Shown: one piece after another, positions 1-10,025 of the stretch
How the letters are laid out: every line of letters starts with the position of its first letter
Position numbering within the stretch: the first letter of the stretch is position 1
NCBI GenBank assembly: GCA_003161615.1
Contig: PMOB01000002.1
Coordinates: 1-52,455, forward strand
Direction of reading: 5' to 3'
Origin: Actinomycetota bacterium
GTDB lineage: Bacteria; Actinomycetota; Thermoleophilia; Gaiellales; Gaiellaceae
Length of the DNA stretch: 52,455 bases
Program-made: the position numbers and the translations under genes
The notes under the pieces: model-generated
Seen by the model: the letters and a program-made list of their open reading frames with translations, nothing else
Told to the model about the DNA's origin: nothing
Database searches by the model: none

Positions 1-65
1 GGAAACCACGCTTTCCGGCCCGCGGAGTTCCGTCTCCCAGCGAGCGAGTCTGCAGCACTCGCGAG

Positions 66-680
66 CTAGACCGGGAGGATCGCCTTCGCCTGCTCGACGA
101 GCTCGTCGAGGTCGAAGCCCTTGCCGACGAAGGCGCGGGCGCCGCTCGACGCCGCTAGCCGCTCGCCTTCGGCGTCCACCTGCCCGCTGAACATCAGGAC
201 GGGGATCGCGCCGGCGCCGTAGCGCTCCTGAATCCGCCGCAGCATCTCCCAGCCGTCGACGTGGGGCATCATCACGTCGAGGAGGACGAGGTCAGGCTTG
301 CGGGCCTCGATCGCGGCCATCCCCTCGTCGGCGCTCGCCGCCTCCTGCACGTCGTAGCCCTCGCGCTCGAGCTCGAGCCGGACGACCTCGCGCATCCGCT
401 CGTCGTCGTCGACGAGGAGGACGGGCGGGCCGGCCTGCTGGCGGCCCTGACCGGAGCGGACGAGGAACGCCTCGAGGTCTCCGCGGCGATAGCGCCGGTG
501 ACCGCCAGGCGTGTAGAAGGTCGGGACGCGGCCGTGATCCGACCACTTGCGGATCGTGCTCTGGGCGACTCCGAGGAATCGTGCCGCCTGACCGAGGGTC
601 AGCCATTCCGGCTCGCGCCGCGCGGTGTCCTCCCGGTAGTTCATCGGAGGGAAGTTGTCCAAATCTCCCTCTTTGTACAC
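66..680 (-). CDS. MerR/BldC-like helix-turn-helix fused to response-regulator receiver domain
   Basis: The 204-residue protein has an N-terminal excisionase/MerR-type winged helix-turn-helix (about residues 26-72, with LTLGQAARFLGVAQSTIRKW and a GGHRRYRR wing). A CheY-like receiver domain follows (about 85-203). Receiver residues are visible: the DDD acidic cluster after VLLV, the phospho-acceptor Asp in VLLDVMMP, the Ser of MFSG and the Lys of VGKGF. DNA-binding plus phosphoacceptor suggests a regulator controlled by a histidine kinase, but none is adjacent. The domain order is the reverse of classic response regulators, where the receiver comes first. A GTG start at 680 is used; an internal ATG 12 codons later (MNYRED) is also plausible, and a short hairpin (GAGGGA/TCCCTC) lies just before it. 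It lies downstream of the DUF501 gene group. Confidence 0.85.
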   Translation of the reverse strand: MYKEGDLDNFPPMNYREDTARREPEWLTLGQAARFLGVAQSTIRKWSDHGRVPTFYTPGGHRRYRRGDLEAFLVRSGQGRQQAGPPVLLVDDDERMREVVRLELEREGYDVQEAASADEGMAAIEARKPDLVLLDVMMPHVDGWEMLRRIQERYGAGAIPVLMFSGQVDAEGERLAASSGARAFVGKGFDLDELVEQAKAILPV

Positions 681-702
681 GTCACTGCCGTGTTTTGCTT
701 AT

Positions 703-1014
703 TTACGGCTCGTAATCGACGGCGCCGCGCTGGTAGGCGTCGAACGCCGCGGCGAGCACGGTCGTGAGGTCGCGATGCCAGCCGGAGAATTGCGCGCGCT
801 CGTCGAGCACCTCCCGCGCCCAGCGTTCCGCGTCGCCGTAGACGGTCGCGAGCTCGCCGAGCGAGTACGTCTGGCCGACTTGTTTCCGCAGCTCGTCGTA
901 GACGAGCTCGAGCAGCTCGACGAGCTGCCGGTAGCGGTGGGGATCGTCGCGGGACGCCTCGAGCCGGCGCGTTCCCTGCTCCCACTCCTGCCGGGCGACG
1001 ACTACGGACGTCAC
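703..1014 (-). CDS. Conserved hypothetical small protein (103 aa)
   Basis: I do not recognise a family. The protein is soluble, charged and apparently helical, with no signal peptide or membrane segment. Its GTG start overlaps the TGA stop of the DUF501 gene (GTGA), so it is almost certainly translationally coupled to it. It ends 22 bases before the HTH-receiver gene. The role is unknown; position suggests it belongs to the same transcript as divIC and DUF501. Confidence 0.65.
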   Translation of the reverse strand: MTSVVVARQEWEQGTRRLEASRDDPHRYRQLVELLELVYDELRKQVGQTYSLGELATVYGDAERWAREVLDERAQFSGWHRDLTTVLAAAFDAYQRGAVDYEP

Positions 1015-1538
1015 TCGCCGAGTGTGCAGCAGCGGTCGGGCCAGAGCGGTTCGAGCTCGGCGAGGATCCGTTCCCCGAGCTCGTAGCCGGGACGGGCGAG
1101 GGCGTACGCCGTGTGCGCGTGCAGGCATTTGAGGCTGCCGCTGCGACGGGAACCGCCGACGCCGTAGTCGAGTGAGGCGCCGCCGTCGGCCCCCTCCTCC
1201 CCGCCGGCGAGCTCGCGCCGGATGCGGCGCTGCTCGTCGTCGGCGGCGGCGAGACTCGCGGCGAGCTCTGGCTCGGCACGCGCCGCATCGCTCCAGCGCT
1301 CGACGCCGCCCGCTGCCTCGAGCCGCGACACCGCGGCGACGAGGTGGCGGCACGTGAGGTAGTACGTCGTCGGGAACGGCTCGCCGCCGGGCGCGTACGG
1401 GCTCTGCTCCGTGACCGCGGGCGCGCCGAAAGGACAGCGGACGACGACGCGGCGAAACGCGCGCGGCTCCCGCCCGAGCTGGCGCGCTACGAGGGCTCGG
1501 TCGGCCTCAGGGTCAGTGGGCACGGCGCGAGGCATCAT
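1011..1538 (-). CDS. DUF501 family protein
   Basis: The 175-residue protein matches DUF501 as I know it from actinobacteria: an early RCPFG block, a PTTYYLTCRHLVAAVSRLE block, and a late SLKCLHAHTAYALA block with Cys and two His that look like metal-ligand candidates. Function is unknown in the family. In actinobacteria the gene typically follows eno and the FtsB/DivIC-like gene, exactly as here. The first of two consecutive Met codons is taken as start; this overlaps the divIC 3' end by 26 bases. It overlaps the next gene by 4 bases. Confidence 0.9.
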   Translation of the reverse strand: MMPRAVPTDPEADRALVARQLGREPRAFRRVVVRCPFGAPAVTEQSPYAPGGEPFPTTYYLTCRHLVAAVSRLEAAGGVERWSDAARAEPELAASLAAADDEQRRIRRELAGGEEGADGGASLDYGVGGSRRSGSLKCLHAHTAYALARPGYELGERILAELEPLWPDRCCTLGE

Positions 1539-1848
1539 GCCTGCGCCGCCACTGCGGGATGTCCTTGACGATGAACAGGTGCTCGCCCGGCCGGATGTAC
1601 CCGAGCGCGCGAGCCTCGCGGGCGAGGACGGCGGGAGACGACGCCTCGCGGAGCGACCGCTCGAGGGCGGTCTGCTCTCGGTTGAGCTTGCGGACGGCCG
1701 CCACCCGCCCCGCGCGCTGTCCGCGCGCATCGAGGTAATCGTGCAGCGGCCGGTAATACAGGAGGCCGACGAGGACGAGAACGCCCAGCGCGAACCAACG
1801 CCGCGCAATGCGGCCACGGAGGCGGCGGCTTTCCTTCTTCGCGGGCAT
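1513..1848 (-). CDS. divIC: Septum formation initiator, FtsB/DivIC family
   Basis: The 111-residue protein has a basic cytoplasmic N-terminus, one membrane segment (about residues 17-32, WFALGVLVLVGLLYYR), a short coiled-coil-prone stretch (about 45-70), and the C-terminal block ALGYIRPGEHLFIV typical of FtsB/DivIC. Family members join FtsL and FtsQ at the division septum. The ATG at 1848 sits one base after a 22-bp perfect palindrome, so ribosome access or transcription may be controlled there. The 3' end overlaps DUF501. Placement after eno and pyk is the usual actinobacterial arrangement. Confidence 0.88.
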   Translation of the reverse strand: MPAKKESRRLRGRIARRWFALGVLVLVGLLYYRPLHDYLDARGQRAGRVAAVRKLNREQTALERSLREASSPAVLAREARALGYIRPGEHLFIVKDIPQWRRRHDASRRAH

Positions 1849-1870
1849 CCGGTCCGAGTTCTCGGACCGG
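1849..1870. repeat. 22-bp palindrome abutting the divIC start codon
   Basis: Ten-base arms CCGGTCCGAG / CTCGGACCGG flank a 2-base centre. The element ends directly at the divIC ATG (1848) and occupies the place of a ribosome-binding site. It could be a repressor operator or, as RNA, an initiation-blocking hairpin. Function is inferred only from position. Confidence 0.6.
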
Positions 1871-2051
1871 GGCGGCTTCCCTCCTTGCCCGCTCCTGGGG
1901 CGTCGCTCGCAAGGGAGGCAAACGCGCGCCGCGAAGGGCAGTACAGGTAGTACGACCGAGCGGCGCGCGTGCAGCATCCCGCCGCGAGCGGCGTCAGGCG
2001 GCGGCGGAGCCGGGCTCGGCCCGGCGGGAGCCGTCGCCGGCCAGGGGCGGG

Positions 2052-3461
2052 CTACGCGATGTCGACCTTGATCACGTTGGTGGAGCCGGGGATGTTCACC
2101 GCGGTGCCCGCCGTGATCACGACGCGGTCGCCCGGATCGACCAGCCCTGCGTCGCGCGCCGCCTCCACCGCGAGCCGCCAGAGATCCTCGACGCTGCCGG
2201 TCTCCGTGATCAGCACCGGGGTCACGCCCCACTCGAGCGCGAGCTGCCGCATCGCCCAGTCGACGTGCGTGAGCGCGACGATCGGGCGGCGGGGACGAAG
2301 CCGCGCCACAGCGCTCGCCGTCCGGCCGGAGAAGGTCGGGACGAGAATCGCCTTCGCCTGCAGCGCCTCCGCGAGGTCGCACGCGGCGTTCGACATCGCC
2401 TGGCCGATGGTCGGGTTCTCTGCCGCCGCGGGCAGCTCGTGCCGGTAGTCGAGGCTCGGCTCGACCGCGCGCGCAATCCGGTCCATGTACGCGACCGCCT
2501 CGACCGGGTACTCGCCCACGGCCGTCTCGCCGGACAGCATCACTGCGGACGTCCCGTCGAGGATCGCGTTCGCGACGTCGCTCGCCTCGGCGCGCGTCGG
2601 CTCGGGCGAGTGCACCATCGTCTCGAGCATCTGCGTCGCCGTGATCACCGGCTTCCCGTACTCGAGCGCCTTCTGGATGATCCGCTTCTGGACGAGCGGC
2701 ACGACCGCCGGCCCGATCTCCACGCCGAGATCGCCGCGCGCGACCATCACTGCGTCGGTCGCCTCGAGCACCTCGTCGAGGACGTCGACCGCTTCCGCCT
2801 TCTCGATCTTCGCGATCACGTGCGCGTGCGAGCCTGCCTGCTCGAGCAGCGTGCGCAGCTCGCGGACGTCCGCCGGCGAGCGGACGAAGGAGAGCGCGAC
2901 GAAGTCGACGCCGGTCTCGAGCGCCCAGCTGAGGTCGGCGGCGTCCTTGCGGGTCAGGGAGGGAATCGGGATCGGGACGCCGGGGAGGTTGACGCCCTTG
3001 TGCGAGCTGACGAGCCCGCCGACGACCACAGCGCAACGCGCCCGGCCGCGCTTCACCTCGTTGACGCGCAGCCGGACCAAGCCGTCGTCGATGAGGACGT
3101 CGTGGCCCGCCTCGAGCACATCGCCGATCACTGCCGGTGCTATCGGCAGCTCGCCGTCGGACGCTGACTCCTCTGCGCAAACGGTGATCTCGTCGCCTTT
3201 GTGGAGGACAATCGGCTTCTCGAGCTTGCCGATGCGCAGCTTCGGCCCCTGCAGGTCGCCGATCAGCGCGATCGGGCGGCCGACCTCGGCCGCGATCTCA
3301 CGGACGAGCCAGGCGCGCGCGGAATGCTCGGCGTGCGTGCCGTGCGAAAGGTTGAACCGGACGGCGTCCACGCCCGCCTCGATGAGCGCGCGCAGCCGCT
3401 CACGCGAGTCGGACGCAGGCCCGAGCGTCGCGACGATCTTCGTCCGGCGATCCACCACCAT
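2052..3461 (-). CDS. pyk: Pyruvate kinase
   Basis: Catalyses phosphoenolpyruvate + ADP to pyruvate + ATP, the last step of glycolysis. The 469-residue protein shows TKIVATLGPAS at the N-terminus, the catalytic VIAKIEKAEAV lysine segment, MVARGDLGVEI (metal binding), ITATQMLETM and DGTSAVMLSGETAVGEYP, then a C-terminal allosteric domain. There is no extra PEP-utiliser domain. An open frame continues upstream to 3593, but the ATG at 3461 is preferred because it aligns with the usual N-terminus and a TATCTT hexamer lies 7 bases before it, consistent with a leaderless transcript. It follows eno, so lower glycolysis is grouped. Confidence 0.96.
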   Translation of the reverse strand: MVVDRRTKIVATLGPASDSRERLRALIEAGVDAVRFNLSHGTHAEHSARAWLVREIAAEVGRPIALIGDLQGPKLRIGKLEKPIVLHKGDEITVCAEESASDGELPIAPAVIGDVLEAGHDVLIDDGLVRLRVNEVKRGRARCAVVVGGLVSSHKGVNLPGVPIPIPSLTRKDAADLSWALETGVDFVALSFVRSPADVRELRTLLEQAGSHAHVIAKIEKAEAVDVLDEVLEATDAVMVARGDLGVEIGPAVVPLVQKRIIQKALEYGKPVITATQMLETMVHSPEPTRAEASDVANAILDGTSAVMLSGETAVGEYPVEAVAYMDRIARAVEPSLDYRHELPAAAENPTIGQAMSNAACDLAEALQAKAILVPTFSGRTASAVARLRPRRPIVALTHVDWAMRQLALEWGVTPVLITETGSVEDLWRLAVEAARDAGLVDPGDRVVITAGTAVNIPGSTNVIKVDIA

Positions 3462-3468
3462 GTCTTCC

Positions 3469-3474
3469 AAGATA
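3469..3474 (-). promoter_or_regulatory. -10 element of pyk (TATCTT)
   Basis: TATCTT lies 7 bases before the pyk ATG. Spacing predicts transcription starting at or next to the start codon. Confidence 0.55.
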
Positions 3475-3515
3475 TCTAGCGCTTCGCTCTCGGAAACGCG
3501 CCCCAGCCCGGAAAG

Positions 3516-3542
3516 CACGGGGGAAACCATGTTTCCCCCGTG
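3516..3542. repeat. Perfect hairpin between eno and pyk
   Basis: Twelve-base arms CACGGGGGAAAC / GTTTCCCCCGTG enclose a 3-base loop. It lies about 80 bases past the eno stop and about 40 bases upstream of the pyk -10 element. It could end eno transcription (no T-run follows on the minus strand) or act as an operator for pyk. Confidence 0.6.
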
Positions 3543-3619
3543 GGCCCCCTTCTTCCGCGTGCTGGCGACCGCCTGCGGGTCGCGCCCGCGCATGTCGGTC
3601 GCGACGACGAGCTCGAGTC

Positions 3620-5703
<2,084 letters not shown>

Positions 5704-5704
5704 G

Positions 5705-6709
5705 CTAGGTCGTCGTCGGCGCCGCGGTGCTCGCCGTCGTCGCCGGCGCGTAACCGGTCTGGTAGGCGATCTTGCCCTTGTACTGCTTCTGCAGGTTCGT
5801 CAGCCAGGTCCCCCACGCCGTGCTCTGCGCCTGCGAGACGAGGTTCTGCTGGATCGCGCCCTGCACCTGCTTGAACGTCTGGGTGTGGGCCGGCTTGATC
5901 GGCCCGAGCGCCTGGATGACGTGCCAGCCGTACGGGCTGCGCACCGGCTGCGAGATCGCATTCGTCTTCAGGGCGAAGGCTGCCTTGTCGAAGGCCGGCA
6001 CGTCCTGGCCCTGGATGGCGGTGTACTTGCCGCCCACGGCCGCGGTGCCGGTGTCCTTCGAGTACTTCTTCGCGAGTGCCGCGAAGCTGGCGCCGTTCTT
6101 CAGCTTGGTCTCGATCTGCTCCGCCAGCTTCTTGGTGCTGACGAGGATGTGCCGAACGCTACGGCTCGTGTTCTGGTGGTAACCGGCCTTGTTCTTGTTG
6201 TAGTACGCGAGCTCCTGAGCGGTCGTGACCTTCGCGGCCGACGTCACCTTCGTCTTGAGCTTCTGCTCGAGGAGATTGACCATCACCTCGAACTTCGCCT
6301 CGGCCAGCGTCAAGCCGCTCTTCGCGATCGCCTGCTCGAGCTTCTTCTCGCTGCCGCCGTAGTGGAGCTTCACGATGGACTGGATGTAGGCGTTGATGTC
6401 GCCGTTCGTGACCTTGACGCCGAGCTTCGTCGCCTCCTGCTGCAACTCCGAGACCTGCACGAGGTACCCGATCGCGCGGTCGCGCAGGGAGGTGTACTGC
6501 GGCGTGCCGATCGTCGGCGGCGTCTGACCGGAGGCCTTGGCCTGCGCGGCAGCCTGCGTCATCAGATTGTCGAGCTGAATCTTCGTGATCGGCTGCGAGC
6601 CGACGAGAGCGACGGCGTCGCCGGGAACGCTCTTCGAGCCGCCGCCGCAGGCGGCGAGAGCGGCAACGGCCGCGATCAACAGGGGCATGAGCAAGAGACG
6701 AGTCTTCAT
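5705..6709 (-). CDS. Lipoprotein peptidyl-prolyl isomerase, parvulin/PrsA-SurA type
   Basis: A lipoprotein signal (hydrophobic segment followed by the lipobox ALAAC, Cys at residue 21) precedes a SurA-like N-terminal helical region. A parvulin rotamase domain spans about residues 190-290 (SVRHILVSTKKLAEQIETKL, FAALAKKYSKD, SPYGWHVIQ). The C-terminus is low-complexity Ala/Thr. It should act outside the membrane in folding of exported proteins. The start is ATG 6709; an ATG two codons upstream is equally possible. It lies between mfd and mazG in one transcription direction. Confidence 0.9.
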   Translation of the reverse strand: MKTRLLLMPLLIAAVAALAACGGGSKSVPGDAVALVGSQPITKIQLDNLMTQAAAQAKASGQTPPTIGTPQYTSLRDRAIGYLVQVSELQQEATKLGVKVTNGDINAYIQSIVKLHYGGSEKKLEQAIAKSGLTLAEAKFEVMVNLLEQKLKTKVTSAAKVTTAQELAYYNKNKAGYHQNTSRSVRHILVSTKKLAEQIETKLKNGASFAALAKKYSKDTGTAAVGGKYTAIQGQDVPAFDKAAFALKTNAISQPVRSPYGWHVIQALGPIKPAHTQTFKQVQGAIQQNLVSQAQSTAWGTWLTNLQKQYKGKIAYQTGYAPATTASTAAPTTT

Positions 6710-6760
6710 TTCCATCCAGTGAGGTCGAGGTCCGAGGGAGCGCCGCAGCGGCAAAAGTGG

Positions 6761-9700
6761 CTAGGCGGCCCGGCGCGCGTCCAAGATAGCATCGACCAGC
6801 GCGACTGCCTGGGTGATGTTCTCCTGGTCGCGAATGCTTATCTCCTGCTTAGCCGAGGCGTAGATCGCGGTCTTCGCGCGATCGCGCAGCTCGCGTAGCT
6901 CGCCCGACCCCAACACGAGCCTTCCGACGGTCGCCTTGCCGCCCTGGAAGACGAGGTAGTCGGCGCCGAGGAGCGCGACCTTGATCTTCGCCTCCTGGAT
7001 GGAGAAGAGGTTCTCCACGGGCTCCGGTAGCGGGCCGTAGCGATCCTCGAGCGTCGCCTGCAGCTCGCGCAGCTCGTCCTCGGTCTCGGCGAGCGCCAGG
7101 CGGCGGTGGACGTCGATCCGCAGCGCCTCCGAATCGACGTACGGCGCCGGGACATAGGCGTCGACGCGCGCGTCGACCCGCACCGGCCGGGCCGCGATCC
7201 GCTTCTGTCCCTGCAGCTCGGCGACCGCCTCGTTGAGGAGCTCGACGTAGAGCTCGAAGCCGACCGCGGCGACGTGGCCGGACTGCTCTCCGCCGAGCAG
7301 CTCGCCTGCGCCGCGGATCTCCAGATCGCGCATCGCGATCGCGAAGCCGGCCCCGAGCTCGGTGTGGTCGGCGAGCGTCGACAGCCGCGCCCGCGCCTCG
7401 GGGGTCAGCTCCCGCGCGTCGGGATAGAAGAGGTACGCGTAGGCGGTGGCGTCGGAGCGGCCGACGCGGCCCCGGATTTGGTAGAGCTGGGAGAGCCCGA
7501 GCGTGTCGGAGCGCTCCACGATCAGGGTGTTCGCCTGCGGGATGTCGATCCCCGACTCGATGATCGTCGTCGAGACGAGCACGTCCGCATCGCCGCGGAG
7601 GAAGGCGTGCATGCGCTCCTCGAGCTCCTTCTCCTTCATCTGCCCGTGCGCGACGAGGAAGCGGAGCTTCGGACAGAGCTGCTGCAGCTGCGCCGCGCGC
7701 TCCTCGATCGACTCGACCCGGTTGTGGAGGAAGAAAGCCTGCCCCTCGCGCTCGGCCTCCCGCTCGAGCGCGAGCTTGACGAGCTCCTCGTCGTACTCGC
7801 CCACAGTCGTGCGGATCGGCCGGCGTCCCTCCGGCGGCGTCTCGATGATCGAGATATCGCGCATGCCCGCGAGCGAGAGGTGGAGCGTCCGCGGGATCGG
7901 CGTCGCGCTGAGCGTGAGCACGTCCACCTCGAGGCGGAGCGACTTGAGGAGCTCCTTCTGCGCGACGCCGAAACGCTGCTCCTCGTCGAGGATCACGAGC
8001 CCGAGCTCCTTCGGGATCACGTCGCGGCTGAGGATCCGGTGCGTCCCGATCAGAATGTCGACCTTGCCGGCGGTGAAGTCGGCGAGGATCCGCTTCGTCT
8101 CCTTCGGAGGCACGAAGCGCGAGACCATCTCGACGCGGACAGGGAAGTCGCGGTAGCGCTCGCGGAACGTGTTGAAGTGCTGCTCGGTGAGGATCGTCGT
8201 CGGCGCGAGGAAGAGCACCTGCCGCCCGTTCACCGCGACCGCGAACGCCGCGCGGACGGCGACCTCCGTCTTGCCGAAGCCGACGTCGCCGCAGACGAGC
8301 CTGTCCATCGGGCGCGGCGTCTCGAGGTCCTCCTTCACCGCCTCGATCGCCGTCTCCTGGTCGGGCGTCTCACGGAACGGGAAGGACGCCTCGAGCCGCG
8401 GCAGCCATTCGTGTGAGAGGTCGTAGGCGATCCCCTCACGCGTCTGGCGCTGCGCGTAGAGGCTGATCAGCTCGCCGGCGAGCTCGTGGACGGACTCGCG
8501 GGCGCGCGACTTGAGCGTCTGCCACGCCTTGCCGCCGAGCTTCGAGAGCGCCGGCGCCGAGGCATCCGCGCCGACATAGCGCGACACCTTGCCGAGCTGC
8601 TCGTGCGGGACGTAGAGCCGGTCGTCGCCCTTGAAGGCAAGGAGGAGATAGTCGCGTGTAACGCCGGCGACGGTCTTCGTCTCGAAGCCGAGGAGCTTCC
8701 CGACGCCGTGGTCCTCGTGGACGACGTAGTCGCCGGTGCGCAGGTCGGCGAAGGACTGCAGCGCGCGGCCGCCGAGGCGGCGCTCGCGCGGCGCGCGGCG
8801 ACGGAAGACCTGGTGGTCGGGCAGGAGGACGAGGCCGAGGTCGCGCCAGACGAAGCCGCGCCGCGCCGGCGAGATGGCGAAGAGCAGCTCCGGCTCTCCC
8901 GGCAGCTCCTCCCCAGGCTCGAGCACGCGCGCCTCGACGCGGCGCAGGAGGTTCTGGGTGCGGAGCGCCTCGCCGCGGTGCGCGAACGCGACCACGACGC
9001 GCTGGCCCGAGCGGAGGAGCGCCGCGAGCTCGCTCTCGGCTTCCGCGAGGCCGCGCGCGGCGATCGCGGGGCGTTGCGCCTCGAAGGCGAGTGGCTGCGC
9101 CTGTGGGAACGGGTCGAGCTCCGTCGCCCCGGCGAGCGACGGCGGGTTGCGGATGCCGTCCTCCTCCCAGACGCGCCGCACGTCGTCGGGCTGGAAGACG
9201 AGATCCGGCGGGCCGGCGAGAACAGGGACGAGGTCCTCGGGGACCCCTTCCAGCTCGAGATCGACAAGGTCGGCTCGCCGCTCGGCCGCCGGGTAGAGCG
9301 TCGCCTCGGCGACCGGATGGAGCGCCCGCTGCGTGAAGGGCGAGAAGGCGCGGATCGACTCGATCTCATCACCGAAGAACTCGACGCGGAACGGCTCCCG
9401 GCCTGTGGTCGGGAAGACGTCGACGATGCCTCCGCGCACCGCGAACTGCCCGCGGTCGTCCACTCGCTCGACGCGCTCGTAGCCGGAGAGCGCGAGCGAC
9501 TCCGAGAACTCCTCGACGCCGGGCTCGAGCCCGGGCCGCAGCTCGAGCGGCTCGGGACGCAACGCGGCGGGCGGCATCCCTTCCCCGAGGGCGCGCGCCG
9601 AGACGCAGACGAGGCCGCCGCGCTCGAGCACGTCCAGCGCCCGTGCCCGCTCCCCGACTAGATGCGGTGGCGGCGCGAGGCCGGAGTCCCACGAGACGCC

Positions 9701-9952
9701 GCGACTCGGCAACAACCCGACAGCGTCCTCCCCGATGAACCAGGCTGCCCCCTCGGCGGCGTCGCGCGCGTCGGCGTCCTCCGGGAGAACGACAACGACT
9801 GCGCGCTCCAGCTTCTCGTGCAGAGTCGCCAGCAGCAGTGGCAGCGCGGACTCCGAGACGCGAGCACGAGTCGGCAGCGCGTCAGCGAATTCGGCGACGC
9901 GCTCGCTCTCGACGAGCTCGCGGACGATGGCGTGGAGTACCGGACGGTCCAT
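6761..9952 (-). CDS. mfd: Transcription-repair coupling factor Mfd
   Basis: A superfamily 2 DNA translocase that removes RNA polymerase stalled at lesions and recruits the UvrABC excision system. In the 1063-residue protein, the UvrB-homology region comes first (FAVRGGIVDVFP). Next comes the CarD-like RNA-polymerase-interacting domain (LRTGDYVVHEDHGVGKLLGF), then the helicase core with Walker A CGDVGFGKTEVA, the DEEQ box (LVILDEEQRFGV), and LSATPIPRTLHLSL. The C-terminal domain carries YGPLPEPVENLF. It is a little shorter than E. coli Mfd. The mRNA probably starts about 30 bases upstream and begins with a hairpin (9961-9979). Confidence 0.97.
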   Translation of the reverse strand: MDRPVLHAIVRELVESERVAEFADALPTRARVSESALPLLLATLHEKLERAVVVVLPEDADARDAAEGAAWFIGEDAVGLLPSRGVSWDSGLAPPPHLVGERARALDVLERGGLVCVSARALGEGMPPAALRPEPLELRPGLEPGVEEFSESLALSGYERVERVDDRGQFAVRGGIVDVFPTTGREPFRVEFFGDEIESIRAFSPFTQRALHPVAEATLYPAAERRADLVDLELEGVPEDLVPVLAGPPDLVFQPDDVRRVWEEDGIRNPPSLAGATELDPFPQAQPLAFEAQRPAIAARGLAEAESELAALLRSGQRVVVAFAHRGEALRTQNLLRRVEARVLEPGEELPGEPELLFAISPARRGFVWRDLGLVLLPDHQVFRRRAPRERRLGGRALQSFADLRTGDYVVHEDHGVGKLLGFETKTVAGVTRDYLLLAFKGDDRLYVPHEQLGKVSRYVGADASAPALSKLGGKAWQTLKSRARESVHELAGELISLYAQRQTREGIAYDLSHEWLPRLEASFPFRETPDQETAIEAVKEDLETPRPMDRLVCGDVGFGKTEVAVRAAFAVAVNGRQVLFLAPTTILTEQHFNTFRERYRDFPVRVEMVSRFVPPKETKRILADFTAGKVDILIGTHRILSRDVIPKELGLVILDEEQRFGVAQKELLKSLRLEVDVLTLSATPIPRTLHLSLAGMRDISIIETPPEGRRPIRTTVGEYDEELVKLALEREAEREGQAFFLHNRVESIEERAAQLQQLCPKLRFLVAHGQMKEKELEERMHAFLRGDADVLVSTTIIESGIDIPQANTLIVERSDTLGLSQLYQIRGRVGRSDATAYAYLFYPDARELTPEARARLSTLADHTELGAGFAIAMRDLEIRGAGELLGGEQSGHVAAVGFELYVELLNEAVAELQGQKRIAARPVRVDARVDAYVPAPYVDSEALRIDVHRRLALAETEDELRELQATLEDRYGPLPEPVENLFSIQEAKIKVALLGADYLVFQGGKATVGRLVLGSGELRELRDRAKTAIYASAKQEISIRDQENITQAVALVDAILDARRAA

Positions 9953-9960
9953 GACGAAGG

Positions 9961-9979
9961 GCGGAACCGGCGGTTCCGC
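9961..9979. repeat. Inverted repeat in the mfd leader
   Basis: Eight-base arms GCGGAACC / GGTTCCGC with a 3-base spacer, 8 bases upstream of the mfd ATG and downstream of its likely -10 element. It would form a hairpin in the short leader. Confidence 0.55.
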
Positions 9980-9987
9980 TGGGGTCG

Positions 9988-9993
9988 ATGGTA
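9988..9993 (-). promoter_or_regulatory. Putative -10 element of mfd (TACCAT)
   Basis: TACCAT on the minus strand, 35 bases before the mfd ATG, would give a short leader containing the 9961-9979 hairpin. No convincing -35 is visible. Confidence 0.35.
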
Positions 9994-10012
9994 ACGGCGC
10001 GGCTCAGTGGCG

Positions 10013-10018
10013 TACTCT
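10013..10018 (+). promoter_or_regulatory. -10 element of MFS gene (TACTCT)
   Basis: TACTCT lies 7 bases before the GTG at 10026; leaderless spacing. Confidence 0.55.
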
Positions 10019-10025
10019 GCGAGAT

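Noticed and set aside
44-62. Small inverted repeat GCGAGT/ACTCGC after the HTH-receiver gene
   Set aside because: The stem is 6 bp with no T-run; too weak to call a terminator.
1513-3180. Apparent 555-residue protein spanning pyk and divIC
   Set aside because: The first ~330 residues are an out-of-frame Arg-rich reading of pyk; only the last 111 residues (DivIC) are real.
3462-3593. N-terminal extension of pyruvate kinase
   Set aside because: The frame is open, but it crosses the 12-bp hairpin and a -10 hexamer, and the enzyme's normal N-terminus begins at 3461.
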